A DNA stretch of 64,000 bases, from positions 101,191-165,190 of the forward strand of contig NZ_JAIMID010000013.1 in the NCBI RefSeq assembly GCF_019966535.1. Direction: 5' to 3'. Origin of the DNA: Mesobacterium pallidum (GTDB lineage: Bacteria; Pseudomonadota; Alphaproteobacteria; Rhodobacterales; Rhodobacteraceae). Shown here piece after piece: positions 33,523 to 42,672 of this stretch. Numbering within the stretch: the first letter of the stretch is position 1; every line of letters starts with the position of its first letter. Below the pieces are notes generated by a model. The model saw nothing but the letters and a program-made list of their open reading frames with translations. It was not told where the DNA came from and did no database searches. A program made the translations under genes and the position numbers.

Positions 33523-34428
33523 ATGACGCAAATCGAATCCGCAACTTTGCGCCACGATGGCGCGCGCGCCGTGCGCGTCGGCCTGATCGGCCACGGCATC
33601 GGCCTGTCGCGTACCCCGGGCATGCACATGGCAGAGGGGCGGGCTCTGGGGCTCGACTACCAGTACGACCTTTTCGACCTCGAGCACGAACCGGGCGCCG
33701 ACCTTGCCGCGCTGCTGGACCGGGTCGAGGCCGAGGGCTATGCCGGCGTCAACGTCACCCATCCTTTCAAGCAGGTCGTGGCCCAGCACCTGCACGAGCT
33801 GTCCGATGCCGCCCGCGCGGTGAACGCGGTGAACACGGTCGTGTTCCGGGACGGCAAGCGGTTCGGTCACAACACCGACTACTGGGGCTTTGCCACCGCC
33901 TTCCGGCAGGGGCTGCCGGGGGCCGACAAGGCCCGCGTCCTGCAACTGGGCGCTGGCGGGGCCGGCGGGGCCGTGGCCAATGCGCTGCTGGACGACGGCG
34001 TGCAGCGGATCGAGATCTTCGACGTCAACCGCGCCTCGGCCGAGCGGCTGGCGGGCGACCTGGCCGCCCGTCTGGGCGCGGACCGCGTGGGCGTGGCCGA
34101 AAGCGTCGAGGCGGCCCGCGCTGCCACCGGCATCGTCAACGCGACGCCCATCGGCATGGCCGCGCATCCCGGCACGCCGCTGCCCGAAGACCTTCTGCAC
34201 GCGGGTCTCTGGGTGGCCGACATCATCTATTTTCCGCTCGAGACGGCCTTTCTGGCCGCTGCCCGTGCACGCGGCTGCCGGGCGCTCGACGGCTCGGGCA
34301 TGGCGGTCTACCAGGCCGTCCGCGCCTTCGAACTTTTCTCGGGCCTCGCGCCCGATCCGACACGAATGCGGGCGACTTTCGACGCCCTGGACCCCACCAC
34401 GCATCAAGGGAGGAAACCACATGCGTAA
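33523..34428 (+). CDS. Quinate/shikimate dehydrogenase (catabolic AroE paralogue)
   Basis: 301 residues from the ATG at 33523, preceded by GGGAGGAC. The substrate motif reads GLSRTPGMHMAEG, with S29-R-T31 where biosynthetic AroE has S-x-S. SRTP-type motifs occur in NAD-dependent quinate/shikimate dehydrogenases such as actinobacterial QsuD. The catalytic Lys is in NVTHPFKQ and the Asp in NTDYWGF; the nucleotide loop is GAGGAGGAVANAL. It would oxidise quinate and shikimate to the 3-dehydro compounds used by the dehydratase downstream. It overlaps the TRAP binding-protein gene by 8 bp. Biosynthetic AroE is not excluded but fits the operon less well. Confidence 0.87.
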   Translation: MTQIESATLRHDGARAVRVGLIGHGIGLSRTPGMHMAEGRALGLDYQYDLFDLEHEPGADLAALLDRVEAEGYAGVNVTHPFKQVVAQHLHELSDAARAVNAVNTVVFRDGKRFGHNTDYWGFATAFRQGLPGADKARVLQLGAGGAGGAVANALLDDGVQRIEIFDVNRASAERLAGDLAARLGADRVGVAESVEAARAATGIVNATPIGMAAHPGTPLPEDLLHAGLWVADIIYFPLETAFLAAARARGCRALDGSGMAVYQAVRAFELFSGLAPDPTRMRATFDALDPTTHQGRKPHA

Positions 34429-35395
34429 GACCCTCACCAGCGCCCTCGCGATTCTCGGGCTCACGGCCACCATGGCCGCCGCCCAGGACAAGGTCGAGCT
34501 GATCTATTCCGACACCGTGCAGGAAAACGACATCCGCACCACCACGCTGCGCAAGGAATTCGGCGAATGCCTTGGCGACCAGTTCGACTTCCAGTCGTAC
34601 CACGGCGCCACCCTGTTCAAGCAGGGGACCGAGCTGACCGCCATGCAGCGCGGCAACCTCGACATGGCGAACCTCGCCATCTTCGACTTCTACAACCAGG
34701 TGCCCTCGACCAAGGTGCTGGGCGCGCCGTTCCTGTTCCGTGACTTCGCCCACATGCGCGCAGCCTGGAACAGCGGCGCCCTTGACGGCATCCTTGCCGA
34801 GATCGAGGAGAAGGCCCAGGTCAAGGTCCTGGCCAACCCCTACATCGGCGCCCGTCACCTTGGCTACAAGGGCGACAGCGAGATCATGACCCCCGCCGAC
34901 CTCGACGGCGTCAAGCTGCGCATGCCCCCGGGCGAAGGCTGGCAACTGGTCGGCCGCGCGATGGGCGCGACGACGGTGCCGGTGCCCTTCTCGGAAGTCT
35001 ACACCGCCCTGCAGACCGGCGCCATCGACGGCCAGGACAACGGCTTCCCGGCCACCCGCAGCATGAAGTTCGACGAGGTCCTGAACCACATCGGCAAGAC
35101 CGGTCACCTGATCGCCAACAACCAGTTCACCATCTCGATGGCGAAGTGGAACGAGATGACTGAAGAGCAGCAGGCCAAGGTGCAGGAATGTGCCGTCAAC
35201 TTCGAGGCCGCGCTGGACCAGATCACGCTTGACCAGGAGAACGAGCTTGAGGCGGACATGATCGCCAACGGCATGATCGTCTACACGCCCGACCTCGCCG
35301 CCTTTGCCGCAAACGTGCAAAAGGTATATGCCGAAGAAGGCGCCGACGCCGACTGGCCCGAAGGTCTGTACGAGCAGATCAACGCGATGCAATGA
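34421..35395 (+). CDS. TRAP transporter binding protein, probable quinate/shikimate-type ligand
   Basis: 324 residues. Signal peptide MRKTLTSALAILGLTATMAAAQ; DctP-family core KLRMPPGEGWQLVGRAMGATTVPVPFSEVYTALQ (read in two parts) with the conserved ligand arginine, then GAIDGQDNGFPATRSMKF. AAGGGAGG lies 9 bases before the ATG, which sits inside the end of the dehydrogenase gene. Its partners are the dctQ and dctM genes downstream. The ligand is inferred from the dehydrogenase and dehydratase on either side. Confidence 0.92.
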   Translation: MRKTLTSALAILGLTATMAAAQDKVELIYSDTVQENDIRTTTLRKEFGECLGDQFDFQSYHGATLFKQGTELTAMQRGNLDMANLAIFDFYNQVPSTKVLGAPFLFRDFAHMRAAWNSGALDGILAEIEEKAQVKVLANPYIGARHLGYKGDSEIMTPADLDGVKLRMPPGEGWQLVGRAMGATTVPVPFSEVYTALQTGAIDGQDNGFPATRSMKFDEVLNHIGKTGHLIANNQFTISMAKWNEMTEEQQAKVQECAVNFEAALDQITLDQENELEADMIANGMIVYTPDLAAFAANVQKVYAEEGADADWPEGLYEQINAMQ

Positions 35396-35417
35396 CCCGT
35401 CGGACATTCTGACATGA

Positions 35418-35447
35418 CCGGGCAGGCAGGTGCGCCCGCCTGCCCGG
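35418..35447 (+). repeat. Intercistronic hairpin between TRAP binding protein and membrane genes
   Basis: Perfect 10-bp arms CCGGGCAGGC and GCCTGCCCGG around a 10-base loop lie in the 77-bp gap after the binding-protein stop. No T-run follows, so it is more likely a stabilising or attenuating structure that lets the binding protein be made in excess over the membrane subunits. Confidence 0.65.
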
Positions 35448-35472
35448 ACCCCTTGAGGAAGAGCAAGGCAAG

Positions 35473-35994
35473 ATGACCCAATTGCGAACATGGACCGACC
35501 GGATTTCGGGCTGGGCCAACCACCTGTCGGCGGCGCTGCTGCTGTCGATGTTCGTGGTCTTCATCCTTCAGATCCTGTTTCGCTACGTGCTGGGCCTGCC
35601 GGTGCTCTGGACCGTGGAATGGGTGACCATCGCCTGGCTCTGGGGGATCCTCTTCAGCTTTACCTTCGTGATCCGCACCTCGGACATGATCCGGCTCGAC
35701 ATCCTTTACAACGCCGTGCCCCGCGCGGGGCGGCGGGCGATGGATGTCTTTGCCGGCCTGACCACCGCCGCGATCTTTGCCTATACGCTGCCCCATGCCT
35801 GGGATTACGTGACCTTCATGGGGATCGAGCGGACGGCCGCCTTCCGCTGGCCCTTCGACCTGGTCTTTGCCATCTACATCCCGTTCCACGTCGCCGTGAT
35901 CATCCGGATGCTGCTTGTCGCCTGGGGCGGCATCGCCGGCTCGCGCCGGCCCGAAGACCTGGTCACCGACGCCGAAAGCCACGATTATGATTGA
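35473..35994 (+). CDS. TRAP transporter small membrane subunit, DctQ family
   Basis: 173 residues with four spans: LSAALLLSMFVVFILQILF, VTIAWLWGILFSFTFVI, AGLTTAAIFAYTLPHAW and YIPFHVAVIIRMLLVAWG. The LWTVEWVTIAWLWGILF segment is the family signature. The end overlaps the large-subunit start by 8 bp. Confidence 0.92.
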   Translation: MTQLRTWTDRISGWANHLSAALLLSMFVVFILQILFRYVLGLPVLWTVEWVTIAWLWGILFSFTFVIRTSDMIRLDILYNAVPRAGRRAMDVFAGLTTAAIFAYTLPHAWDYVTFMGIERTAAFRWPFDLVFAIYIPFHVAVIIRMLLVAWGGIAGSRRPEDLVTDAESHDYD

Positions 35995-37300
35995 TCCCTT
36001 CACCCTGTCGATGGTCCTGATCGCGGCGCTGGCCCTGTCGGGCCTCAGCGTCGGACTTGCCATGATGAGCGGGTCGTTCCTGTACCTCATCATGATGGAC
36101 ATGCGCATGCCGCGCGGCTTCGACCCGTCCATCGCGACCGAGCAGCTGCTGCAGGGCCTCTACAACGGCTACACGCTGCTGGCGATCCCGCTGTTCATCT
36201 TGGCCGCCGACATCATGAACGTGGGCAGCCTGGCCGACCGGCTGCTGCGCTTCTGCCAGGCCCTGGTGGGCCGGTTCCGCGGCGGGTTGGGGCATGTGAA
36301 CGTGGTGAGCTCGGTGATCTTTTCCGGCATGTCCGGCTCGGCCGTGGCCGACGCGGTGGGCATGGGCAAGATCATCATCGGCTTGATGACCCGCGACGGA
36401 AAGTATACGCCGGCCTATGCCGCCGCGATCACCGCCGCCACCGCCACCGTCGGCCCGATCATCCCGCCCTCGATCCCGATGGTGCTTTACGCGCTCGTGT
36501 CGGACCAGTCGGTCGGCTATCTTTTTGCCGCCGGCATGTTGCCGGGCCTGCTGATGGCCCTGTCCATGGGCATCATGAACTACATCATCGCCGTGCGCCG
36601 GGGGTTCCCGGTGGACGAGGCCGTCCCGGCCCGCGAACTGCCCCGCGTCACCCGCGAAGCCTTCCCGGCGCTGATGCTGCCCGTCATCCTGCTGGGCGGG
36701 ATCTACGGCGGCATCATGACCCCGACCGAGGCCGCCGCCGTCGCCGCCGCCTATGCGCTGATCATCTCGGTCGTGCTTTACCGTTCGGTGTCGCTGGCCA
36801 GCTTCTGGGGCACGCTCAAGGCCGGGTCCAAGTCGGCCGGCTCCATCGGCATCCTGATCGCCGGGTCGATCACCTTCAACTACGTGATCACGCGCGAGAA
36901 CGTCCCCAACGACCTCGCCGCCTTCATGAACGGGTTCGACCTGTCGCCCACCGGCTTCCTGATCGCGATCAACGTGCTGCTGTTGCTGCTCGGCTGCGTG
37001 CTGGAAGGCGGCGCGATCATCCTGATCGTCATCCCGATCCTCATCCCGACCGTGCAGGCCATGGGCATCGACCTTGTCCATTTCGGCGTGATCGCCGTCG
37101 TGAACGCCATGCTCGGCCTCATCACGCCGCCCTATGGCCTTCTCTTGTTCATCGTCTCGAACGTCACCAACCAGCCGGTCGGGCGCATCATCCGCGAGGT
37201 CTGGCCCTTCATCATCGCGCTGCTTGTCGCGCTGGGGATCATCACTTTCGTGCCCGATTTCGTGCTATGGTTCCCCCGACTGCTTGGCTACCAGGGATAA
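35987..37300 (+). CDS. TRAP transporter large membrane subunit, DctM family
   Basis: 437 residues from the ATG at 35987 (MIDPFTLSMVLIAALALSG). Family landmarks: AIPLFILAADIMN, SSVIFSGMSGSAVADAVGMG, ATVGPIIPPSIPMVLYALV and MLGLITPPYGLLLFIVSN. About 12 spans. It is 4 bp before the dehydratase gene, so uptake and breakdown are in one operon. Confidence 0.94.
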   Translation: MIDPFTLSMVLIAALALSGLSVGLAMMSGSFLYLIMMDMRMPRGFDPSIATEQLLQGLYNGYTLLAIPLFILAADIMNVGSLADRLLRFCQALVGRFRGGLGHVNVVSSVIFSGMSGSAVADAVGMGKIIIGLMTRDGKYTPAYAAAITAATATVGPIIPPSIPMVLYALVSDQSVGYLFAAGMLPGLLMALSMGIMNYIIAVRRGFPVDEAVPARELPRVTREAFPALMLPVILLGGIYGGIMTPTEAAAVAAAYALIISVVLYRSVSLASFWGTLKAGSKSAGSIGILIAGSITFNYVITRENVPNDLAAFMNGFDLSPTGFLIAINVLLLLLGCVLEGGAIILIVIPILIPTVQAMGIDLVHFGVIAVVNAMLGLITPPYGLLLFIVSNVTNQPVGRIIREVWPFIIALLVALGIITFVPDFVLWFPRLLGYQG

Positions 37301-37304
37301 GCCG

Positions 37305-39185
37305 ATGAAAACCTCGATCGCCACCGTTTCGATCTCGGGCAACCTGCGCGAAAAGCTGGACGCCATTGCCAAGGCGGGGTTCGACGGGATCGAGATCTTC
37401 GAACAGGACTTCATCGCCGACGAGGCCGGCCCGCGCGAGGTCGGCCAGATGGTGCGCGACCACGGGCTCGAGATCACGCTGTTCCAGCCGTTCCGCGATT
37501 TCGAAGGGCTGCCCGAGCCGCTGCGCGCCAAGGCCTTCGACCGGGCCGAGCGCAAGTTCGACCTGATGCAGGAGCTGGGGACGGACCTTGTCCTGATCTG
37601 TTCGTCCTGCCACCCCCGCGCGCTGGGCGGCATCGACCGCGCCGCCGCCGACCTGCACGAACTGGGCGAACGGGCGGCGAAGCGCGGCCTGAAGGTGGGG
37701 TTCGAGGCGCTGGCCTGGGGCCGCTACGTCAACGACCACCGCGACGCATGGGAGATCGTGCGGCGGGCGGATCACCCGAATGTCGGCGTGATCCTCGACA
37801 GCTTTCACACCCTGTCGCGCGGCATCGACCCCGAGACGATCCGGCGCATTCCCGGCGACAAGATCTTCTTTGTCCAGCTGGCCGATGCGCCGGCGCTGGA
37901 CATGGACCTGCTGTACTGGTCGCGCCACTTCCGCAACATGCCGGGCGAGGGCGACCTGCCCGTGACCGATTTCATGCGCGCGGTAACGGCGACGGGCTAT
38001 GCCGGGCCGATCAGCCTCGAGATCTTCAACGACCAGTTCCGGGGCGGCGACACCGCGACCTTGGCCCGCGACGGCCACCGCTCGCTGATCGCGCTGATGG
38101 ACGACGTGCGCCGAGCCGAGCCGGACCTGCCGGTCGCCATGGATCCCATGCCTGCGCGGATCGCGGCCAAGGGCGTCAGTTTCGTCGAATTCGCCACCCG
38201 CGGGGCGGAGGCCGAGACGCTCGCCAAGGTTCTGGCGAGCCTTGGCTTTGCCCATGTCGGCACCCATCGCAACAAGCAGGTCACGCTGTGGCAGCAGGGC
38301 GAGATCCGCATCGTGCTGAACAGCGAGACCGAAGGGCACGCGGCCCATGTCTGGAACGCGCGCGGCACCGCCGTCTGCGATATCGGCCTTCAGGTGCCCG
38401 ACGCGGCCGAGGTCGTGGCGCGGGCCCGGGCGCTGGGGTCGGAACCCTTCAGCCAGCCCGCCGGGCCGGGCGAGCTGCCCATTCCGGCGGTCAGGGGCCT
38501 GTCCGGATCGGTGCTGCATTTCATCGATGACAGCGCGGACCTCAGCGCGGTCTGGGACCTCGAGTTCGGTGCAAAGGGCTCGCCCGCGGGCGCCGGGCTG
38601 ACCCGGATCGACCACATGGCGCAGACCATGAGCTACGACCAGATGCTCAGCTGGACGCTGTTCTACACCTCCCTCTTCGACATGAAGAAGTCACCCATGG
38701 TCGACGTGATCGACCCCGACGGGCTGGTCCGCAGCCAGGCGGTCGAGACGCGCGATGGCGCGCTGCGGGTCACGCTGAACGGGGCCGACACGCACCGGAC
38801 GCTGGCGGGGGCCTTCCTCGAGGAGACATTCGGCGCCTCTGTCCAGCACGTCGCCATGGCGACGGATGACATCTTTGCCACGTTGGAGCAGCTCGAGGCG
38901 CTGTCGTTCAAGCCGTTGCCGATGCCGGGCAATTACTACGACGACCTGGCCGCGCGGTTCGACCTGCCGGCAGGCCTGCTGGACAAGCTCAAACGGTTCA
39001 ACGTGCTCTACGATGCCGACGATCGGGGCGATTTCTTCCAGTGCTACACGTCGGCCTTTGCCGGCGGGCTGTTCTTCGAGATCGTGCAACGCTCCGGCTA
39101 TCGCGGCTACGGCGCGCCCAATGCGCCCTTCCGCATCGCCGCACAGAAGCGCCTGAGACGCGCCAAGGGCATGCCGACCGCCTAG
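37305..39185 (+). CDS. quiC: 3-dehydroshikimate dehydratase, QuiC-type fusion with an HPPD-like domain
   Basis: 626 residues, matching the two-domain QuiC of Pseudomonas type. Residues 1-~270 are an AP-endonuclease-type TIM barrel with the metal ligands in KVGFEALAWGR, GVILDSFHTLSRG, FFVQLADAPALD and ISLEIFNDQF. Residues ~290-626 contain two vicinal-oxygen-chelate units like 4-hydroxyphenylpyruvate dioxygenase (RIDHMAQTMSYDQMLSWTLFY, VQHVAMATDDIFATL, FFEIVQRSGYRGYGAPN). It should turn 3-dehydroshikimate into protocatechuate, giving the operon a route from quinate/shikimate to the aromatic ring. No protocatechuate genes lie in the window. The end overlaps the convergent regulator by 4 bp. Confidence 0.9.
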   Translation: MKTSIATVSISGNLREKLDAIAKAGFDGIEIFEQDFIADEAGPREVGQMVRDHGLEITLFQPFRDFEGLPEPLRAKAFDRAERKFDLMQELGTDLVLICSSCHPRALGGIDRAAADLHELGERAAKRGLKVGFEALAWGRYVNDHRDAWEIVRRADHPNVGVILDSFHTLSRGIDPETIRRIPGDKIFFVQLADAPALDMDLLYWSRHFRNMPGEGDLPVTDFMRAVTATGYAGPISLEIFNDQFRGGDTATLARDGHRSLIALMDDVRRAEPDLPVAMDPMPARIAAKGVSFVEFATRGAEAETLAKVLASLGFAHVGTHRNKQVTLWQQGEIRIVLNSETEGHAAHVWNARGTAVCDIGLQVPDAAEVVARARALGSEPFSQPAGPGELPIPAVRGLSGSVLHFIDDSADLSAVWDLEFGAKGSPAGAGLTRIDHMAQTMSYDQMLSWTLFYTSLFDMKKSPMVDVIDPDGLVRSQAVETRDGALRVTLNGADTHRTLAGAFLEETFGASVQHVAMATDDIFATLEQLEALSFKPLPMPGNYYDDLAARFDLPAGLLDKLKRFNVLYDADDRGDFFQCYTSAFAGGLFFEIVQRSGYRGYGAPNAPFRIAAQKRLRRAKGMPTA

Positions 39186-39844
39186 CCCTCGCTGGGGTAG
39201 CTGATGATCGACAGGTAGCGGATCGGGAATTGCACCAGCCGTTCCGGCCCGTGCGGCGCATCGGCGTCAAAGAACAGCGTGTCGCCGGGTTCAAGCGGGT
39301 AGAGCTCGGCGCCATGGCGGTAATCGACCTTGCCCTCGAGCATGTAGATCATTTCGATCCCGCTGTGCTGGAAGGTCTTGAACGTGTCGGATTCCGAGTT
39401 CAGCTCGATCAGGTAGGGCTCGACGATCACGCCGCTGGAATTGGCGCCCAGATGGCCCAGCAGGTTGTACTGATGACCGGCGCGGGTGCCCGCGCGCTCG
39501 ATCTCGACGCCCTTGCCGGACTTGGTGTGCACCGCCTCGCGCTTTTCCTCGAACCCCTTGAAGAAGGCGGTCAGCGGCACCGACAGCGCCTGCGCCAGCG
39601 TCTGCAGGGTGGTCAGCGACGGAGAGGTATTGCCGTTCTCGATCTTGGACAGCATGCCGATGGAAATACCGGTCAGGCGCGACAGCTCGGCCACGGTGAT
39701 GTTCTGCTGCTTGCGGAACGACCGCACCTCGCGGCCGATCGCCACCTCGAGCACCATCTCGCGGTCCTCGCGCAGGCGGTGCGGGTCCTGGGTCAGCTTG
39801 CTTGTCTTGGCGGCATCGGTTGGCTTGGTGCGTGTATCCGGCAT
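39182..39844 (-). CDS. XRE-family regulator with C-terminal cupin domain
   Basis: 220 residues. The helix-turn-helix is at about residues 48-70 (NITVAELSRLTGISIGMLSK, then IENGNTSPSLTTLQTLAQAL). Residues about 145-215 form a cupin_2 barrel (GIEMIYMLEGKVDYRHGAEL, LEPGDTLFFDADAPHGPERL) that binds the effector. The gene is convergent with, and touches, the quiC gene, so it may control the quinate/shikimate operon, though regulators usually sit beside the promoter. It could also act on the ACR3 gene or on distant targets. Confidence 0.9.
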   Translation of the reverse strand: MPDTRTKPTDAAKTSKLTQDPHRLREDREMVLEVAIGREVRSFRKQQNITVAELSRLTGISIGMLSKIENGNTSPSLTTLQTLAQALSVPLTAFFKGFEEKREAVHTKSGKGVEIERAGTRAGHQYNLLGHLGANSSGVIVEPYLIELNSESDTFKTFQHSGIEMIYMLEGKVDYRHGAELYPLEPGDTLFFDADAPHGPERLVQFPIRYLSIISYPSEG

Positions 39845-39875
39845 GGGGTCTCTTTGCACGGGAAGTGGTGGGACG

Positions 39876-39904
39876 AGTCTAAGCGCGGCTTTACCCGTTG
39901 GCAA
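39876..39904 (-). promoter_or_regulatory. Sigma70-type promoter for the XRE-cupin gene
   Basis: On the minus strand TTGCCA (39904-39899), a 17-bp spacer and TAGACT (39881-39876) form a good promoter, ending 31 bp before the regulator ATG. Confidence 0.5.
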
Positions 39905-39942
39905 ATTTGTTTCCTGTGTATTGGGACTTGGGTGCCGCCGCG

Positions 39943-40977
39943 TCACCCGGGAAAGCGTGCCCGCGTGCGGTTGGCAAAGGCGACGAGGCTCAGCATCACC
40001 GGCACCTCGACCAGCACGCCGACGACCGTGGCCAGCGCCGCGCCCGAGTTGAGGCCAAAGAGGCTGATCGCCACGGCCACGGCCAGTTCGAAGAAGTTCG
40101 AGGTGCCGATCATGGCGCAGGGGGCGGCGATGCGGTGCGGCACCTTCAGCGCCCAGGCGGCACCATAGGCGATGGCAAAGATGCCGTAGGACTGGATCAG
40201 GATCGGCACGGCGATCAGCGCGATCACGGCGGGGCGGGCCAGGATCGTCTCGCCCTGGAGCCCGAAGAGGATCGCGACGGTGGCGATCAGGCCGATCACC
40301 GACAGCGGTTTCACGCGGGCGGTGAAGGCGTCGATAGCGCCCTGCGACCCGAGCAGCCGCCGCGTGATCAGCCCCGCGATCAGCGGCAGCACGACGTAAA
40401 GCACGGTGGCCAGCACCAGCGTCTCCCACGGCACGGTGATCTCGGTCACGCCCAGCAGGAAGGCGACGATGGGCGCGAAGGCCACGACCATGATGAGATC
40501 GTTCACCGAGACCTGCACGAGGGTATAGGTCGCATCCCCGCGCGTCAGCTGCGACCAGACGAACACCATGGCCGTGCAGGGCGCCGCGCCCAGCAGGATC
40601 AGCCCGGCGGTGTATTGCGCCGCGTCCTCGGGCGCGATCCAGGGTGCGAAGACATGGTCGAAGAACAGCACCGCCAGCAGCGCCATGGTGAAGGGTTTGA
40701 TCAGCCAGTTGACGGTCAGCGTGACCAGCAGCCCCTTTGGCTGGCGCGCCACGCCCGCCACGGCGCGGAAATCGACGCCGACCATCATCGGGTAGACCAT
40801 GGCCCAGATCAGCACCGCGACCACCAGGTTGATCGACGCGACCTCGGCCGCGGCAATCGCCTGCACGAGGCCGGGGGCCATGAGGCCGACCGCGATGCCG
40901 CCCACCATGGCCAGCGCGACCCAAAGCGACAGCAGGCGTTCGAAGCGGCCCATCGGGGCGGTGGCGGTGTCGGTCAT
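39943..40977 (-). CDS. ACR3-family arsenite efflux transporter
   Basis: 344 residues from the ATG at 40977, with ten predicted spans. The motif LLGAAPCTAMVFVWSQLTRGD contains the conserved cysteine needed for arsenite transport in ACR3 proteins, and GAPCAMIGTSNFFELAVAVAISLFG-type sequence (here AAPCAMIGTSNFFELAVAVA) marks the second functional half. It exports As(III) using the proton gradient. Unusually, no arsR, arsC or arsH is next to it. It is on the same strand as the upstream ThDP enzyme, 66 bp after that gene's stop. Confidence 0.9.
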   Translation of the reverse strand: MTDTATAPMGRFERLLSLWVALAMVGGIAVGLMAPGLVQAIAAAEVASINLVVAVLIWAMVYPMMVGVDFRAVAGVARQPKGLLVTLTVNWLIKPFTMALLAVLFFDHVFAPWIAPEDAAQYTAGLILLGAAPCTAMVFVWSQLTRGDATYTLVQVSVNDLIMVVAFAPIVAFLLGVTEITVPWETLVLATVLYVVLPLIAGLITRRLLGSQGAIDAFTARVKPLSVIGLIATVAILFGLQGETILARPAVIALIAVPILIQSYGIFAIAYGAAWALKVPHRIAAPCAMIGTSNFFELAVAVAISLFGLNSGAALATVVGVLVEVPVMLSLVAFANRTRARFPG

Positions 40978-41043
40978 CGGGGGGCCTCGCAGCTGTGACG
41001 CCCCTTGGCTAGGGTCCCGGCCAGGGGGCGTCAAGCGCCCCCG

Positions 41044-42672
41044 TCAGATCCGCATGCGCGGCACGTCGTTCGGGTCAAGCCGCAGCTCGATCAGCAGCGG
41101 GCGGTCGCGGGTCTCGATGGCCTTGATCGCGGTATCCAGCTCTTGGTTCGAGGTGACGACAAAGCCTTGCCCGCCCAGGGACGTCGCCACCTCCGCAAAG
41201 GACGGCCAGTCGAACATCGACAGGCCGGGGTCCATGCTGCGGTCGAGGAACTGGATATGCTCGGCTCCGTAGGCGCTGTCATTGGCGACAACGACGATCA
41301 GGTCCTGTTTCAGGCGCACGGCGGTGTTGAACTCGTTCACCCCGCCCATCATGAAGCCGCCATCCCCGGTGAACAGCACCACCGGCCGGTCGGGCGCGGC
41401 GATCCCGGCGCCGATGGCGACTTGCAGCCCCAGCCCGATGGACCCGAAGTTGGTCGTGGCGATGAAGCTTTTCGCATCGGGGGCCGAGATCCGGCACCAG
41501 ACCTCGGTCATGAAGCGCCCGCCATCCGTGGTCAGGATGCGGTTTTCCGGCAGGGCAGGCTCGAGCCGCTCCAGCGCCTCGACGAAGTTGATGAAACCCG
41601 CGCCGGTCTTGCCGGGCGTGGCGACCGGGTGGCGGGTCAGCTCCTCCATGTCCAGCTCTTTGGAAAAGCCGGTCGGCGCGATCTCGGCCTCGTCCAGCCA
41701 CCAGGCGATGTTGTCGGCGGTCAGCCCGGCATCGGCGATCAGCGCGGCGTCGGGGTGGTAGTTATGCGCGGCGGCTACGGGATCGTCGTTGATCTGCACC
41801 ACGCGCTTGCCCTTCATCAGCTTGCCCTGGTCGGTGGTGAACTGGTTCAGGCTGGTGCCGAAGGCGACGACGCAATCGGCCTTGGCGATTACGTCATAGG
41901 CGGCGGGCGTCGAAAGCGTGCCGAAGATGTCCATGTTCGCCGGATGACCCCGGAACAGGCCCTTGGCCTTGAGCGTGGTGGCCAGCGGCGCCTCCATCCG
42001 TTCGGCCAGCTTGACGATCTTGTCCTTCGCGGTGATCGCGCCGACGCCAGCGAGGATGATCGGCCGCCGGGCCGAGGCGATCATGCCCACCGCCTCGTCC
42101 AGATCATCGCCCTCGGGCACGTAGGACGGCGCGCCGTACTTGGGGAAGACGTGCTTTTCATGCGCCACTTCCTGCCACATGAAATCGGCCGGCATGTTCA
42201 GCACGATGGGCCGCCGTTCGACCCGCGCGCGGTGAAAGGCATGGGCCACGTCGTAGCTGGCGGTCTGGGGCGAGCGCATCTGCTCGAACCCCGCGCCGGT
42301 GACCTTGACCACCTCGCGCTGGTCGATGTTCTGCAGGTTCTGCGGCGTCATCATCGCCGTGTCGCCGGCCAGCAGCACCATGGGCACGTTGGCCCGCGCG
42401 CCTTCGACCAGGGCTGTGACGCAATTGGTCAGCGCGGGGCCGTGGGTCACGGTCGCCACGGCCACCTTCTGCGCGATCCGCGCGTATGCGAGGGCCATCA
42501 GCACCGCGCTGCCCTCGTAGGCGACCGGCACGAAATTGCCGCCGCATTGGCGCACGTAGTGGTCGACCATGAACAGGTTGGCATCGCCCATCAGGCCGAA
42601 CATCGTGTCCAGCCCCTGGTCCTGCACTGATTGCGCGATGGATTGGTAGGTGTAGCTCTTGCCGTCGGTCAT
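41044..42672 (-). CDS. Thiamine-diphosphate-dependent enzyme, acetolactate synthase-like
   Basis: 542 residues. ThDP fold in three parts: N-terminal pyrimidine-binding domain with catalytic Glu53 in VPVAYEGSAVLMALAYAR, central domain (GMIASARRPIILAGVGA), and C-terminal PP domain with GDGGFMMGGVNEFNTAVR, then N in ANDSAYG. This covers acetolactate synthase, glyoxylate carboligase, sulfoacetaldehyde acetyltransferase, benzoylformate decarboxylase and relatives. I cannot assign the reaction; there is no ilvN-like small subunit next to it, which argues against biosynthetic acetolactate synthase. The start has no better upstream alternative. It lies downstream of the molybdoenzyme gene across a 152-bp gap. 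Confidence 0.85.
   Translation of the reverse strand: MTDGKSYTYQSIAQSVQDQGLDTMFGLMGDANLFMVDHYVRQCGGNFVPVAYEGSAVLMALAYARIAQKVAVATVTHGPALTNCVTALVEGARANVPMVLLAGDTAMMTPQNLQNIDQREVVKVTGAGFEQMRSPQTASYDVAHAFHRARVERRPIVLNMPADFMWQEVAHEKHVFPKYGAPSYVPEGDDLDEAVGMIASARRPIILAGVGAITAKDKIVKLAERMEAPLATTLKAKGLFRGHPANMDIFGTLSTPAAYDVIAKADCVVAFGTSLNQFTTDQGKLMKGKRVVQINDDPVAAAHNYHPDAALIADAGLTADNIAWWLDEAEIAPTGFSKELDMEELTRHPVATPGKTGAGFINFVEALERLEPALPENRILTTDGGRFMTEVWCRISAPDAKSFIATTNFGSIGLGLQVAIGAGIAAPDRPVVLFTGDGGFMMGGVNEFNTAVRLKQDLIVVVANDSAYGAEHIQFLDRSMDPGLSMFDWPSFAEVATSLGGQGFVVTSNQELDTAIKAIETRDRPLLIELRLDPNDVPRMRI

Noticed and set aside
37134..37304. N-terminal extension of the QuiC fusion into dctM
   Set aside because: The extra residues are Ser/Arg-rich out-of-frame dctM sequence; the ATG at 37305 gives the family start.
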